A DNA stretch of 64,000 nucleotides from Trematomus loennbergii. Lineage: Eukaryota > Chordata > Actinopteri > Perciformes > Nototheniidae. The DNA is taken from contig JAAOOA010000456.1 in the NCBI GenBank assembly GCA_012861695.1, positions 259,263 through 323,262 of the forward strand, read 5' to 3'. Below are positions 40,801-52,111 of the stretch, piece after piece; positions within the stretch are counted from its first letter, which is position 1; each line of letters starts with the position of its first letter. The notes beneath the pieces are model-generated. The model was not told the origin of the DNA. It saw nothing but the letters and a program-made list of their open reading frames with translations, and did not search any database. The position numbers were made by a program, and so were the translations under genes.

Positions 40801-40830
<30 letters not shown>
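40801..40830. repeat. (AT)n run, left arm
   Basis: An AT dinucleotide run mirrored at 50,441-50,468, located just before gene B. Confidence 0.9.
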
Positions 40831-40833
<3 letters not shown>

Positions 40834-40945
40834 TTTTCTCTCCATTATATTTTTGATGTACCAAAATACAACATGCAACTATTACATTATACAATATTAT
40901 GGCTTTTTGCGATATTTTCAACACAATATACTTTCTTTTTTGTAG

Positions 40946-41121
40946 GGCTTCAGGATATTGGGCATGTCATGCGTAAAACTGGTGTCATCTTTCCTGAAAC
41001 TGATGTGCTGTCCGTTTTACAAACAAGTTATCTTTCTGCTTCTTCACCCTCTGAATTTTCCTCCCCCGTCCCTCTTCCTTCAGCCATCACAACAGCAATC
41101 AAGTCAGATCTGAGAAATTAA
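40946..41121 (+). CDS. Gene B terminal exon, left arm (unknown)
   Basis: After a good acceptor (TTTCTTTTTTGTAG) the frame reads LQDIGHVMRKTGVIFPETDV then a Ser/Pro-rich part and ends AIKSDLRN-stop. It would be the last exon of a spliced gene whose earlier exons were not found. The mirrored copy at 50,145-50,320 is intact and identical over this exon. No known family was recognised. Confidence 0.4.
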
Positions 41122-41907
41122 ACACCTCTTCCCAAAGCGTGACTTCCCTATTGAGGGAGGGGGGCAGTGGGGCCTAACCCTATTTGGCCAAATATACTAA
41201 CATGCAGAACATATGGTATGTTTGAAAAAAGACTAACCATCTATCCAGTTCAAGCTGTCTTTAAGATGTGACTTTTTCCCCGTAAAATCGTGACAAACTA
41301 TTACTTATTAAATTTGACCTCATGCTGCTTGGTTGAAAATGATAGATGAGCATTTAGCAACAGATCAACGCGCAATCAACCCATACAGGAGATCTCTTTT
41401 CTACACATTATGTGTTATCACTATAATATCATGTCATTATTTAATGTTGTTTTGTTTGTGTGTGTGTGTGTGTACAACGAAGTCTCTTTGAGAGGGAAAA
41501 TTATAATTTAAAGATCTTAATACCCCCTTATTGTTTAATTACTTCACACAACTATTAAAGAATCCCTATATGAAGTTACATGAGGCTACATTTTACGGGT
41601 GTGCTTCCTTAGATGATGTAAATAGTTTAAGTGTCATGTTAGGGGGGCATTACGGACCTCAGGAGTCCGCCCTTGGAGGCTTGGAGAGCGGATAAAGAGA
41701 GGCGTATTTACTGGTGTTGAGCCCGGGATGATGTAAATAGTCCAAGTGCCATGGAACTCAGGAGTCCGCCCTTTGAGGCGTTGTTAACATTAATGTTTTT
41801 TGCTTCTGTTTTTGTTACTAAGATACTTTTTAGCCTTATGATAGGATGAACTTAAGCTGTAGTCAATAAAGACATGTTTAATAGAGTGTTGCTGTTAGAG
41901 AACATAC

Positions 41908-42473
41908 CTGCGCAGCACTCCACCACGTCTTGGTTTTGGCTTCATGGCCTTCACTGTCCTCTCCCTTTTGAGTTTTTTCAAAGGCTAGGATACATTTTTC
42001 CAAATGATCACTTGTTACCTGGTGACAAACATATGGTTATATAACCTTAAAGAACTAACAAAAAATAATTAAGTATTTGCAATGCATAAACATAGAAGAT
42101 ATCACTGTCATATTATGATCACTTATTGTAAGTAAGTTTAAGTAAAACTAACACAAGTCAATATTATTCACCTGGGCATTAGTGGCTTGAGGGTCTCAGG
42201 GAGCGTGGACAAAGTGACTTGTCTCTGTATTTGAGGATTCTCAGTGCAGGCACTAACAGGAAGCTGCTGTGCATTAGTGGAGAGTCCTCTGAAGGCAGCT
42301 GTTATTTCATTCACACACTCATCTGTTACCTGCTGACTCCTCATAGTAAGTCTATCAAAGTCAGCTGTTAAGTTGTCCATACCATCGCTGGATAACAGGT
42401 AACTTTTGATTGACAGTCCAGCCATGGCAGCTGCCAACTCGTCCATATAATTCTTAAGAACGTGGTGACAATA
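41908..42473 (-). CDS. Gene A, left arm (same two exons, one-base deletion)
   Basis: The mirror of 48,800-49,366: exons 42,473-42,172 and 42,018-41,908. The first exon lost one C near 42,181 (CAAGCCACT versus CAAGCCCACT), shifting the frame before the splice site. Splice sites are otherwise conserved. Confidence 0.45.
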
Positions 42474-42884
42474 CTACAAAAAAGTGTATATATTAGGTCA
42501 GTTAACCTTGAAGAGCTAAACAGTTCAAGTGGTAAGTAACTAAGTATTTGCAATGAATAAACATAGAAATGATCACTGTCATATTATATAATCACTTAAT
42601 ATGGAGATAAGTAAAACTGACACAGACAGTTTAAACTGCTTGTTAAAACGCTATTGCTTATTGTGTTTTCTCAGCACACTAACATAAATTAAGGATGTAT
42701 AATATAAAAAACTAGAAAACGATATAGTATTTTCAAGTCTTACTTTAGTATGGTAAAATTAAGAATAAGTCACATTAAAGTGTGTCATGATTTTCCGTAA
42801 AAAAGTCAAGTATAGTTTGTCAAAAGAATATGAAAAAATCATTTTGTAGAGTAGTATATTGAAAATCTCAGTGTTTAACTGAAC

Positions 42885-42950
42885 ACACCTACATGTGATA
42901 ACGCCTCGAACAAAGGGGTAATTAGCATACAAAGGGGGGTCACTAGCATC
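42885..42950 (-). repeat. Inner inverted copy of the terminal motif, left arm
   Basis: Minus strand reads CCTTTGTATGCTAATTACCC then TTTGTTCGAGGCGTTATCAC, a diverged copy of the motif at 39,383-39,435. The mirrored site is at about 48,335-48,385. Confidence 0.65.
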
Positions 42951-43423
42951 AGTGGGGGAAAGGTGCTATGGGAATGAACTTTGAGGAGGGGGAACTTCCA
43001 GCCCCTAAACATCTAGTTGGGCAATGTGAATTGAACGATAAACCGATCACTGTAAATGAAACGCGGAGAGAAGCAGCAGTGCAAATCGCTAAGTCTATTA
43101 CCTTGTATGCACTACGACATTAACTTGGTCAAATGTAATATGTCTTTCTGAAGATGTGGCGAATGGTGTGTTTTTCAATTAAACAACCATAACAAAATGA
43201 AAATGTGTTTTATTTTTGCTTTCATATATAGTAATAGTATTAACTCCTCTGACTAGACTGTACTAAAATAAGACGTTTCACTGTTAAATAAAAATGGAAG
43301 TAGAAAATCGAGATAATGAGGAGGCTCGTTATGTATCCAGTAACTATGAACAGCAGTTTGAAAATGTTATTTAACCCTTTAACTCTAATTGACAAATCTA
43401 AAATAGCCTCTAGCTTATCTATA

Positions 43424-43760
43424 AATTTGTGATTTTAACACTTATTCACTGACACAAGGCAGATTATGGCTTTTTTCTCTTGCCAAGATACTTTTAGACA
43501 CACTCTGAGGTATGCAAAACCTTAAAACTAGAAAATGAAGTACATTGTCTGATTAGATTTTTTCGTAAAGACTGTTTCTCTAAAAGGCAAGTTTGTGATT
43601 TTTAACACTTATTTACTGACACAAGGCAGATTTTTGACTTTTTTCTCTTTTCATGTGTTACCAAGATACTTTTTAGATACACTTTTTTGTATGCAACACT
43701 TAACAAAGGGGTATAATATGAAGTACTTTGTAAGGAATGGGGGTTTCTTTAATACCCCGT
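43424..43760 (+). repeat. Two diverged tandem units of about 170 bp, left arm
   Basis: TTTGTGATTTTAACACTTAT and GACACAAGGCAGAT recur at 43,424 and 43,588 with CCAAGATACTTTTAGA-type sequence after each. The mirrored block is at about 47,560-47,860. Confidence 0.75.
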
Positions 43761-43945
43761 TGTAGAAAGTTAAGTACTTTTTCTGAACAGATTTTCTTTA
43801 AGACTGTGACTCTTAAAGACACTCTGGGATTTTAGTAAGACAATCCAGTTTTATGGAAGTAACTAAAATTATTTTTGTTTTTTTCTCCTACAAAGATACT
43901 TATAGTTACACTTTAGTGGATGCAAAACTTAAAGTAAAATTAAAA

Positions 43946-44227
43946 ATGGGTAACTACTATGGAAAACAATCTGTATATATCTATCAGAATGCAGTCAATA
44001 CCTGTTTAATAAGTGTGTTGTTGATGACGATTGAAAACAGAATGAGTAGTGATCCCCGTGTAAACAGAATGGTTGAAGTTTGTAAACTAGAAGACATTTT
44101 GGATATCGTTCATTCTGGCAGTACTATTCCGGGTCATTGGGAAACGATTGTAAACGAAACATTTAAAGTGGTACTGGAATCTTCATTTTCCGAAACATTC
44201 TGTAACATTAGTCAAGTCATAGTATAG
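43946..44227 (+). CDS. Gene C, left arm (unknown, 93 codons)
   Basis: From ATG 43,946 the frame encodes MGNYYGKQSVYIYQNAVNTC, VLLMTIENRMSSDPRVNRM, ILDIVHSGSTIPGHWETIV and ends SQVIV. The frame is also open upstream to 43,853. Composition looks protein-like (balanced charges, hydrophobic stretches). No family was recognised; there is no transposase, protease or capsid signature I can point to. Confidence 0.45.
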   Translation: MGNYYGKQSVYIYQNAVNTCLISVLLMTIENRMSSDPRVNRMVEVCKLEDILDIVHSGSTIPGHWETIVNETFKVVLESSFSETFCNISQVIV

Positions 44228-44409
44228 TTTGACAAAAAGATCTTGAAAAAGTCATGACATTGTGTGTTGAAATGGTTTTGAATAAACACATCAGTATTTA
44301 AAAAAGTAAAATTGTATCAAGTGCATCAGACAACTCAAATTACTCCATTTGAACCATATTATAAATAAGTATAGAATGGTCATAGTATATAGCAGGGGTG
44401 TTTAATAGA

Positions 44410-45540
44410 TTTCTGTGTTCTGTGTTTTGTGTGTCAGTGTTGCAGTGTTTCAGTGTTTCAGTGTTTCAGTGTTCTGTGTTTCAGTGTTGCAGTGTTTCAG
44501 TGTTTGTGTGTCAGTGTGTCAGTGTTGCAGTGTTGTAGTGTTTCAGTGTTTTGTATGTCAGTGTTTCAGTGTTTCAGTGTTTATGTATTTCAGTGTTTTC
44601 AGTGTTTTGTGTTTCAGTGTGTTTGTGTTTCAGTGTTTCTGTGTTGCAGTGTTCAGTGTTTCAGTGTTCAGTGTTTCTGTGTTTCTGTGTTGCAGTGTTG
44701 CAGTGTTTCAGTGTTTTCAGTGTTTTGTGTTTCAGTGTTCAGTGTTTTTGTGTTTCAGTGTTTCAGTGTTTCTGTTTTTGTGTTGCAGTGTTTCAGTGTT
44801 TCAGTGTTTTGTGTTTCAGTGTTTCAGTGTTTTTGTGTTCAGTGTGTCAGTGTTTCAGTGTGCAGTGTTCAGTGTTTCAGTGTTTTGTGTTTCAGTGTTT
44901 CAGTGTGTCAGTGTTGCAGTGTTTCAGTGTTGCAGTGTTTCAGTGTTTTCAGTGTTTTGTGTTTCAGTGTTTCAGTGTGTCAGTGTCAGTGTTCAGTGTT
45001 TCAGTGTTTCAGTGTTCTGTGTTTCAGTGTTGTGTCAGTGTGTCAGTGTTGCAGTGTTCAGTGTTTCAGTGTTTCAGTGTTTATGTGTTTCAGTGTTTCA
45101 GTGTTTTGTGTCAGTGTTCAGTGTTTTTGGTGTTTCAGTGTTTCAGTGTTTTGTGTTTCTGTGTTTCTGTTTTTGTGTGTCAGTGTTTCAGTGTCAGTGT
45201 TTCAGTGTTGCAGTGTTTCAGTGTTTTCAGTGTTTTGTGTTTCAGTGTTTCAGTGTGTCAGTGTGCAGTGTTTCAGTGTTGCAGTGTTTCAGTGTTTTCA
45301 GTGTTTTGTGTTTCAGTGTTTCAGTGTTTCAGTGTGTCAGTGTTGCAGTGTTTCAGTGTTTCAGTGTTCTGTGTTTCAGTGTTTTGGTGTCAGTGTGTCA
45401 GTGTGCAGTTTCAGTGTTCAGTGTTTCAGTGTTTATGTGTTTCAGTGTTTCAGTGTTTTGTGTTTCAGTGTTTCAGTGTTTTGTGTTTCAGTGTTTCAGT
45501 GTTTCAGTGTTTGTGTGTCAGAGTGTCAGTGTTTACAGCC
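44410..45540 (+). repeat. TTTCAGTG satellite, left arm (about 1.13 kb)
   Basis: An 8-bp core (TGTTTCAG) with variants TGTTGCAG, TGTTTTCAG and TGTTTTGTGTTTCAG. Because 8 is not a multiple of 3 and the core lacks stops, all three plus-strand frames stay open for 340-395 codons of Cys-Phe-Ser-Val repeats. I regard these as artefacts. Confidence 0.92.
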
Positions 45541-45591
45541 TTTCTTTGCTCTGATCAATCCCACAGGGATCTCCCCCTGGAAGGAATATAG

Positions 45592-45747
45592 CAGGATGAG
45601 AGAAAAACATTAAAAAAACGTATCTTAGAAGTGGCTATAACATTTGATGCAATTCTAAAAGATAGTCAGATTCCTAAAAAGTTACAAACGGATGATGGAA
45701 AAGAATTATTTGTTTTTCAGCAAGGCTTCAAAAATCTTGTTAAATAA
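45592..45747 (+). pseudogene. rve-type integrase fragment (left arm)
   Basis: The left-arm copy reads the same to LQTDDGKEL and then departs at the arm/loop boundary (FVFQQGFKNLVK-stop). Comparison with the minus-strand copy shows that the loop belongs to the right-arm element. Confidence 0.5.
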
Positions 45748-45861
45748 TTCTTTTCCATCATCCGTTTGTAACTTTTTAGGAATCTGACTATCTTTTAGAA
45801 TTGCATCAAATGTTATAGCCACTTCTAAGATACGTTTTTTTAATGTTTTTCTCTCATCCTG
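45706..45861 (-). pseudogene. rve-type integrase fragment (right arm into loop)
   Basis: Minus strand: ILEVAITFDAILKDSQIPKK then LQTDDGKELFNKIFEALLK. This matches the middle of the retroviral-type integrase core, where the second catalytic Asp lies in TDxGxEF and an FN..F..L.K helix follows. The form with GKE and NK is typical of Polinton/Maverick integrases. The natural continuation runs through the loop and is cut by the start of the left arm. The preceding part with the first Asp, and the final Glu, are not seen; the satellite lies upstream. Confidence 0.6.
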
Positions 45862-45914
45862 CTATATTCCTTCCAGGGGGAGATCCCTGTGGGATTGATC
45901 AGAGCAAAGAAAGG

Positions 45915-46873
45915 CTGTAAACACTGACACTCTGACACACAAAACACTGAAACACTGAAACACTGAAACACAAAAACACTGAAACACTGAAACACAAAAC
46001 ACTGAAAACACTGAAACACATAAACACTGAAACACTGAAACACTGCAACACTGACACACTGACACCCAAAACACTGAAACACAGAACACTGAAACACTGA
46101 AACACTGCAACACTGACACACTGAAACACTGAAACACAAAACACTGAAAACACTGAAACACTGCAACACTGAAACACTGCAACACTGACACACTGAAACA
46201 CTGAAACACAAAACACTGAAACACTGAAACACTGAAACACTGAAACACTGACACACTGAAAACACTGACACAAAACACAAAACACTGAAACACTGAAACA
46301 CTGAAACACTGCAACACTGACACACACTGAAACACTGAAACACAAAACACTGAAAACACTGAAACACTGCAACACTGAAACACTGACACACTGACACACA
46401 AAAACACTGAAACACTGAAACACAAACACTGAAACACTGAAACACTGAACACAAAAACACAGAAACACTGAAACACTGAAACAAAAAACACTGAAACACT
46501 GAAACACAAAACACTGAAAACACTGAAACACTGCAACACTGAAACACAGAAACACAGAAACACTGAAAACACTGAAACACTGCAAACACTGCAACACAGA
46601 AACACTGAAACAACACACACTGAAACACTGACACTGAACACAAAAACACTGAAACACTGAAACACAAACACACTGAAACACAAACACTGAAAACACTGAA
46701 AACAAAACACTGAAACACTGAAACACTGACAACAAAACACTGAAACACTACAAACACTGCAACACTGAACACTGACACACCAACACTGAAACACTGCAAC
46801 ACTGAAACACAGAACACTGAAACACTGAAACTGAAACACTGCAACACTGACACACAAAACACAGAACACAGAA
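45915..46873 (-). repeat. TTTCAGTG satellite, right arm (about 0.96 kb)
   Basis: The same satellite in inverse orientation, about 170 bp shorter than in the left arm and with a different order of variants. Confidence 0.92.
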
Positions 46874-47052
46874 ATCTATTAAACCCCTGCTATATACTAT
46901 GACCATTCTATACTTATTTATAATATGGTTCAAATGGAGTAATTTGAGTTGTCTGATGCACTTGATACAATTTTACTTTTTTAAATACTGATGTGTTTAT
47001 TCAAAACCATTTCAACACACAATGTCATGACTTTTTCAAGATCTTTTTGTCA

Positions 47053-47334
47053 AACTATACTATGACTTGACTAATGTTACAGAAGTTTCGGAAAATGAAG
47101 ATTCCAGTACCACTTTAAATGTTTCGTTTACAATCGTTTCCCAATGACCCGGAATAGTACTGCCAGAATGAACGATATCCAAAATGTCTTCTAGTTTACA
47201 AACTTCAACCATTCTGTTTACACGGGGATCACTACTCATTCTGTTTTCAATCGTCATCACAACACACTTATTAAACAGGTATTGACTGCATTCTGATAGA
47301 TATATACAGATTGTTTTCCATAGTAGTTACCCAT
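47053..47334 (-). pseudogene. Gene C, right arm (two one-base deletions)
   Basis: The mirror of 43,946-44,227. One T is lost near 47,257 (GTGTTGTGATG versus GTGTTGTTGATG) and one base near 47,083, so the frame is broken twice. Confidence 0.45.
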
Positions 47335-48799
47335 TTTTAATTTTACTTTAAGTTTTGCATCCACTAAAGTGTAACTATAAGTATCTTTGTAGGAGAAAAA
47401 AACAAAAATAATTTTAGTTACTTCCTAAAACTGGATTGTCTTACTAAAATCCCAGAGTGTCTTTAAGAGTACAGTCTTAAAGAAAATCTGTTCAGAAAAA
47501 GTACTTAACTTTCTACAACGGGGTATTAAAGAAACCCCATTCCTTACAAAGTACTTCATATTATACCCCTTTGTTAAGTGTTGCATAAAAAAGTGTATCT
47601 AAAAAGTATCTTGGTAACACATGAAAAGAGAAAAAAGTCAAAAATCTGCCTTGTGTCAGTAAATAAGTGTTAAAAATCACAAACTTGCCTTTTAGAGAAA
47701 CAGTCTTTACGAAAAAATCTAATCAGACAATGTACTTCATTTTCTAGTTTTAAGGTTTTGCATACCTCAGAGTGTGTCTAAAAGTATCTTGGCAAGAGAA
47801 AAAAGCCATAATCTGCCTTGTGTCAGTGAATAAGTGTTAAATCACAAATGTATAGATAAGCTAGAGGCTATTTTAGATTTGTCAATTAGAGTTAAAGGGT
47901 TAAATAACATTTTCAAACTGCTGTTCATAGTTACTGGATACATAACGAGCCTCCTCATTATCTCGATTTTCTACTTCCATTTTTATTTAACAGTGAAACG
48001 TCTTATTTTAGTACAGTCTAGTCAGAGGAGTTAATACTATTACTATATATGAAAGCAAAAATAAAACACATTTTCATTTTGTTATGGTTGTTTAATTGAA
48101 AAACACACCATTCGCCACATCTTCAGAAAGACATATTACATTTGACCAAGTTAATGTCGTAGTGCATACAAGGTAATAGACTTAGCGATTTGCACTGCTG
48201 CTTCTCTCCGCGTTTCATTTACAGTGATCGGTTTATCGTTCAATTCACATTGCCCAACTAGATGTTTAGGGGCTGGAAGTTCCCCCTCCTCAAAGTTCAT
48301 TCCCATAGCACCTTTCCCCCACTGATGCTAGTGACCCCCCTTTGTATGCTAATTACCCCTTTGTTCGAGGCGTTATCACATGTAGGTGTGTTCAGTTAAA
48401 CACTGAGATTTTCAATATACTACTCTACAAAATGATTTTTTCATATTCTTTTGACAAACTATACTTGACTTTTTTACGGAAAATCATGACACACTTTAAT
48501 GTGACTTATTCTTAATTTTACCATACTAAAGTAAGACTTGAAAATACTATATCGTTTTCTAGTTTTTTATATTATACATCCTTAATTTATGTTAGTGTGC
48601 TGAGAAAACACAATAAGCAATAGCGTTTTAACAAGCAGTTTAAACTGTCTGTGTCAGTTTTACTTATCTCCATATTAAGTGATTATATAATATGACAGTG
48701 ATCATTTCTATGTTTATTCATTGCAAATACTTAGTTACTTACCACTTGAACTGTTTAGCTCTTCAAGGTTAACTGACCTATATATACACTTTTTTGTAG

Positions 48800-49366
48800 T
48801 ATTGTCACCACGTTCTTAAGAATTATATGGACGAGTTGGCAGCTGCCATGGCTGGACTGTCAATCAAAAGTTACCTGTTATCCAGCGATGGTATGGACAA
48901 CTTAACAGCTGACTTTGATAGACTTACTATGAGGAGTCAGCAGGTAACAGATGAGTGTGTGAATGAAATAACAGCTGCCTTCAGAGGACTCTCCACTAAT
49001 GCACAGCAGCTTCCTGTTAGTGCCTGCACTGAGAATCCTCAAATACAGAGACAAGTCACTTTGTCCACGCTCCCTGAGACCCTCAAGCCCACTAATGCCC
49101 AGGTGAATAATATTGACTTGTGTTAGTTTTACTTAAACTTACTTACAATAAGTGATCATAATATGACAGTGATATCTTCTATGTTTATGCATTGCAAATA
49201 CTTAATTATTTTTTGTTAGTTCTTTAAGGTTATATAACCATATGTTTGTCACCAGGTAACAAGTGATCATTTGGAAAAATGTATCCTAGCCTTTGAAAAA
49301 ACTCAAAAGGGAGAGGACAGTGAAGGCCATGAAGCCAAAACCAAGACGTGGTGGAGTGCTGCGCAG
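48800..49366 (+). CDS. Gene A, right arm, two phase-0 exons (unknown protein)
   Basis: Exon 48,800-49,102 (101 codons) follows the acceptor CTTTTTTGTAG and ends CCCAG|GTGAAT. Exon 49,256-49,366 (37 codons) follows TTGTCACCAG and ends GCGCAG|GTATG. Both are exact codon multiples and join in frame. The first encodes YCHHVLKNYMDELAAAMAGL, LTADFDRLTMRSQQV and ECVNEITAAFRGLS; the second encodes DHLEKCILAFEKTQKGED and ends KTWWSAAQ. Acidic, Leu-rich, probably helical. Further exons probably lie on both sides. No known family was recognised. Confidence 0.5.
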
Positions 49367-50144
49367 GTATGTTCTCTAACAGCAACACTCTATTAAACAT
49401 GTCTTTATTGACTACAGCTTAAGTTCATCCTATCATAAGGCTAAAAAGTATCTTAGTAACAAAAACAGAAGCAAAAAACATTAATGTTAACAACGCCTCA
49501 AAGGGCGGACTCCTGAGTTCCATGGCACTTGGACTATTTACATCATCCGGGCTCAACACCAGTAAATACCCTCTCTTTATCCGCTCTCCAAGCCTCCAAG
49601 GGCGGACTCCTGAGGTCCGTAATGCCCCCTAACATGACACTTAAACTATTTACATCTAGGAAGCACACCCGTAAAATGTAGCCTCATGTAACTTCATATA
49701 GGGATTCTTTAATAGTTGTGTGAAGTAATTAAACAATAAGGGGTATTAAGATCTTTAAATTATAATTTTCCTCTCAAAGAGACTTCGTTGTACACACACA
49801 CACACACAAACAAAACAACATTAAATAATGACATGATATTATAGTGATAACACATAATGTGTAGAAAAGAGATCTCCTGTATGGGTTGATTGCGCGTTGA
49901 TCTGTTGCTAAATGCTCATCTATCATTTTCAACCAAGCAGCATGAGGTCAAATTTAATAAGTAATAGTTTGTCACGATTTTACGGGGAAAAAGTCACATC
50001 TTAAAGACAGCTTGAACTGGATAGATGGTTAGTCTTTTTTTCAAACATACCATATGTTCTGCATGTTAGTATATTTGGCCAAATAGGGTTAGGCCCCACT
50101 GCCCCCCTCCCTCAATAGGGAAGTCACGCTTTGGGAAGAGGTGT

Positions 50145-50320
50145 TTAATTTCTCAGATCTGACTTGATTGCTGTTGTGATGGCTGAAGGAAGAGGGACGG
50201 GGGAGGAAAATTCAGAGGGTGAAGAAGCAGAAAGATAACTTGTTTGTAAAACGGACAGCACATCAGTTTCAGGAAAGATGACACCAGTTTTACGCATGAC
50301 ATGCCCAATATCCTGAAGCC
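50145..50320 (-). CDS. Gene B terminal exon, right arm (unknown)
   Basis: The mirror of 40,946-41,121, with the same acceptor and stop. It converges on gene A, which runs on the opposite strand in the same arm. Confidence 0.4.
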
Positions 50321-50434
50321 CTACAAAAAAGAAAGTATATTGTGTTGAAATATCGCAAAAAGCCATAATATTGTATAATGTAATAGTTGCATGTTGTATT
50401 TTGGTACATTCAAAAATATAATGGAGAGAAAAAA

Positions 50435-50471
<37 letters not shown>

Positions 50472-50504
50472 AGTATGTTGAAAATAATATGAAAGAAATC
50501 AAAA

Positions 50505-50848
50505 GTAAAGCATCTAAAAAACATATATTTAAAAAAAGTAATGTTAGTCAAGTCAAGTTATCAAAACTGCATTGTTTCATCGAATCACTAACTCTCCATT
50601 TAGAGTTTTATTCTTGAAGAAAACTCAATTCACTACAAATGAATGAATATTTTACCAAGTTATATAGTTTTCCATACATAAACGTGTATCTTACAGTTCC
50701 TTTGTGAGAGAATTACGCACAAATTGCAGTATTTTATCTGTTTTATGTGCACTGTTGGAGGAGCCTGTGACCTATGTTTTTCATTGACATATCTACACTG
50801 TAGCTAATGGGCATATGCCATAAATCCTTGAAACTTGAAACTTGAAAT
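50505..50848 (-). mobile_element. LINE 3'-tail-like insertion, right arm only
   Basis: About 340 bp without a counterpart in the left arm (around 40,745). It contains GGAGGAGCCTGTGACCTA, TACACTGTAGCT and AATCCTTGAAACTTGAAACT, similar to the LINE end at 18,846-18,960. On the minus-strand sense of that fragment the orientation here is opposite, so strand is tentative. Confidence 0.5.
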
Positions 50849-50873
50849 GATCAGAAACTGCATTGTCTCACTG

Positions 50874-51887
50874 AAAACAGCTCTAAAGAAAACCCAATTC
50901 CATACAAAGTACTTAACTTTCTACCAGTTGTAGAGTGGTGCTTACTTCAAAAGTGTATCTAAAGTTGCATCACTTATGTGTACACCCCCCAAACGAGTCC
51001 CCCACCATATGTCTCAGGAGACTGTCCATTAGTTTTGTTTAATATCGAGTCATATCTAATTTTGTCCGTAAGATTTAAACTGTAATGGCCCCGCTGACCG
51101 GACAGGAGGGGGATGAGGAGGAGGGGGTTGAGAGGGGGTGGGGGCTGAGGAGGTGGTGGGGGCGACATAAAAAAAAATCTTCTCTTTCCTCCTAACCTAC
51201 AGCTATTTCTAATCTCATATAACTTCATATAAGGATTATTTTATTAAGGGTGATGTAATTAAACATAAAGAAAAAACCAAAAATACCCCATGGTCAGTAA
51301 GATCTTTAAACTATTGTTACCCTCTCCAGAGAGACTTGTGTGCGTGTGTGTGTGTATGTGTGTGGAGGGAAATCTCTCCGGAAACAGCTCTAAAGAAAAC
51401 CCAATTCCATACAAAGTACTTAACTTTCTACCAGTTGTAGAGTGGTGCTTACTTCAAAAGTGTATCTAAAGTTGCATCACTTATGTGTACACCCCCCAAA
51501 CGAGTCCCCCACCATATGTCTCAGGAGACTGTCCATTAGTTTTGTTTAATATCGAGTCATATCTAATTTTGTCCGTAAGATTTAAACTGTAATGGCCCCG
51601 CTGACCGGACAGGAGGGGGGATGAGGAGGAGGGGGTTGAGAGGGGGTGGGGGCTGAGGAGGTGGTGGGGGCGACATAAAAAAAAATCTTCTCTTTCCTCC
51701 TAACCTACAGCTATTTCTAATCTCATATAACTTCATATAAGGATTATTTTATTAAGGGGTGATGTAATTAAACATAAAAGAAAAAACCAAGAATACCCCA
51801 TGGTCAGTAAGATCTTTAAACTATTGTTACCCTCTCCAGAGAGACTTATGTGTGCGTGTGTGTGTGTGTGTGGGGAAATCTCTCCGG
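50874..51887. repeat. 507-bp direct tandem duplication, right arm only
   Basis: ACAGCTCTAAAGAAAACCCA to GGAAATCTCTCCGG occurs twice (50,874-51,380 and 51,381-51,887). The left arm has one copy (about 40,195-40,705). Confidence 0.9.
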
Positions 51888-51904
51888 CCAAAATGACATC
51901 CCCT

Positions 51905-52111
51905 TTAGCGCAATACCGTATCATTTGCACCACTTATGTGACATACAAGAATAGTGTGTGACCGACAAAAGATGTCCTGTATGGGCTGACTGTGCATGGA
52001 CATAAACGCTAGTAACGTGACGGGAGAGACGCTGTGCTGCTGCTGACGGGAGAACCGGTGCTGCGGACTATTCGCCATGCATCTCTGTATGCGTTGAGCG
52101 GAACAAAACAC
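51905..52111 (-). CDS. ORF D, right arm (unknown, 68 codons)
   Basis: The mirror copy of 39,972-40,178, intact. It contains a Gln/Ser/His-rich middle and no recognised motif. Confidence 0.3.
   Translation of the reverse strand: MFCSAQRIQRCMANSPQHRFSRQQQHSVSPVTLLAFMSMHSQPIQDIFCRSHTILVCHISGANDTVLR

Noticed and set aside
44415..46869. Very long Cys/Phe/Ser/Val frames in three phases on one strand
   Set aside because: They are produced by the stop-free 8-bp satellite, are equally open in all three frames and have no other protein character.
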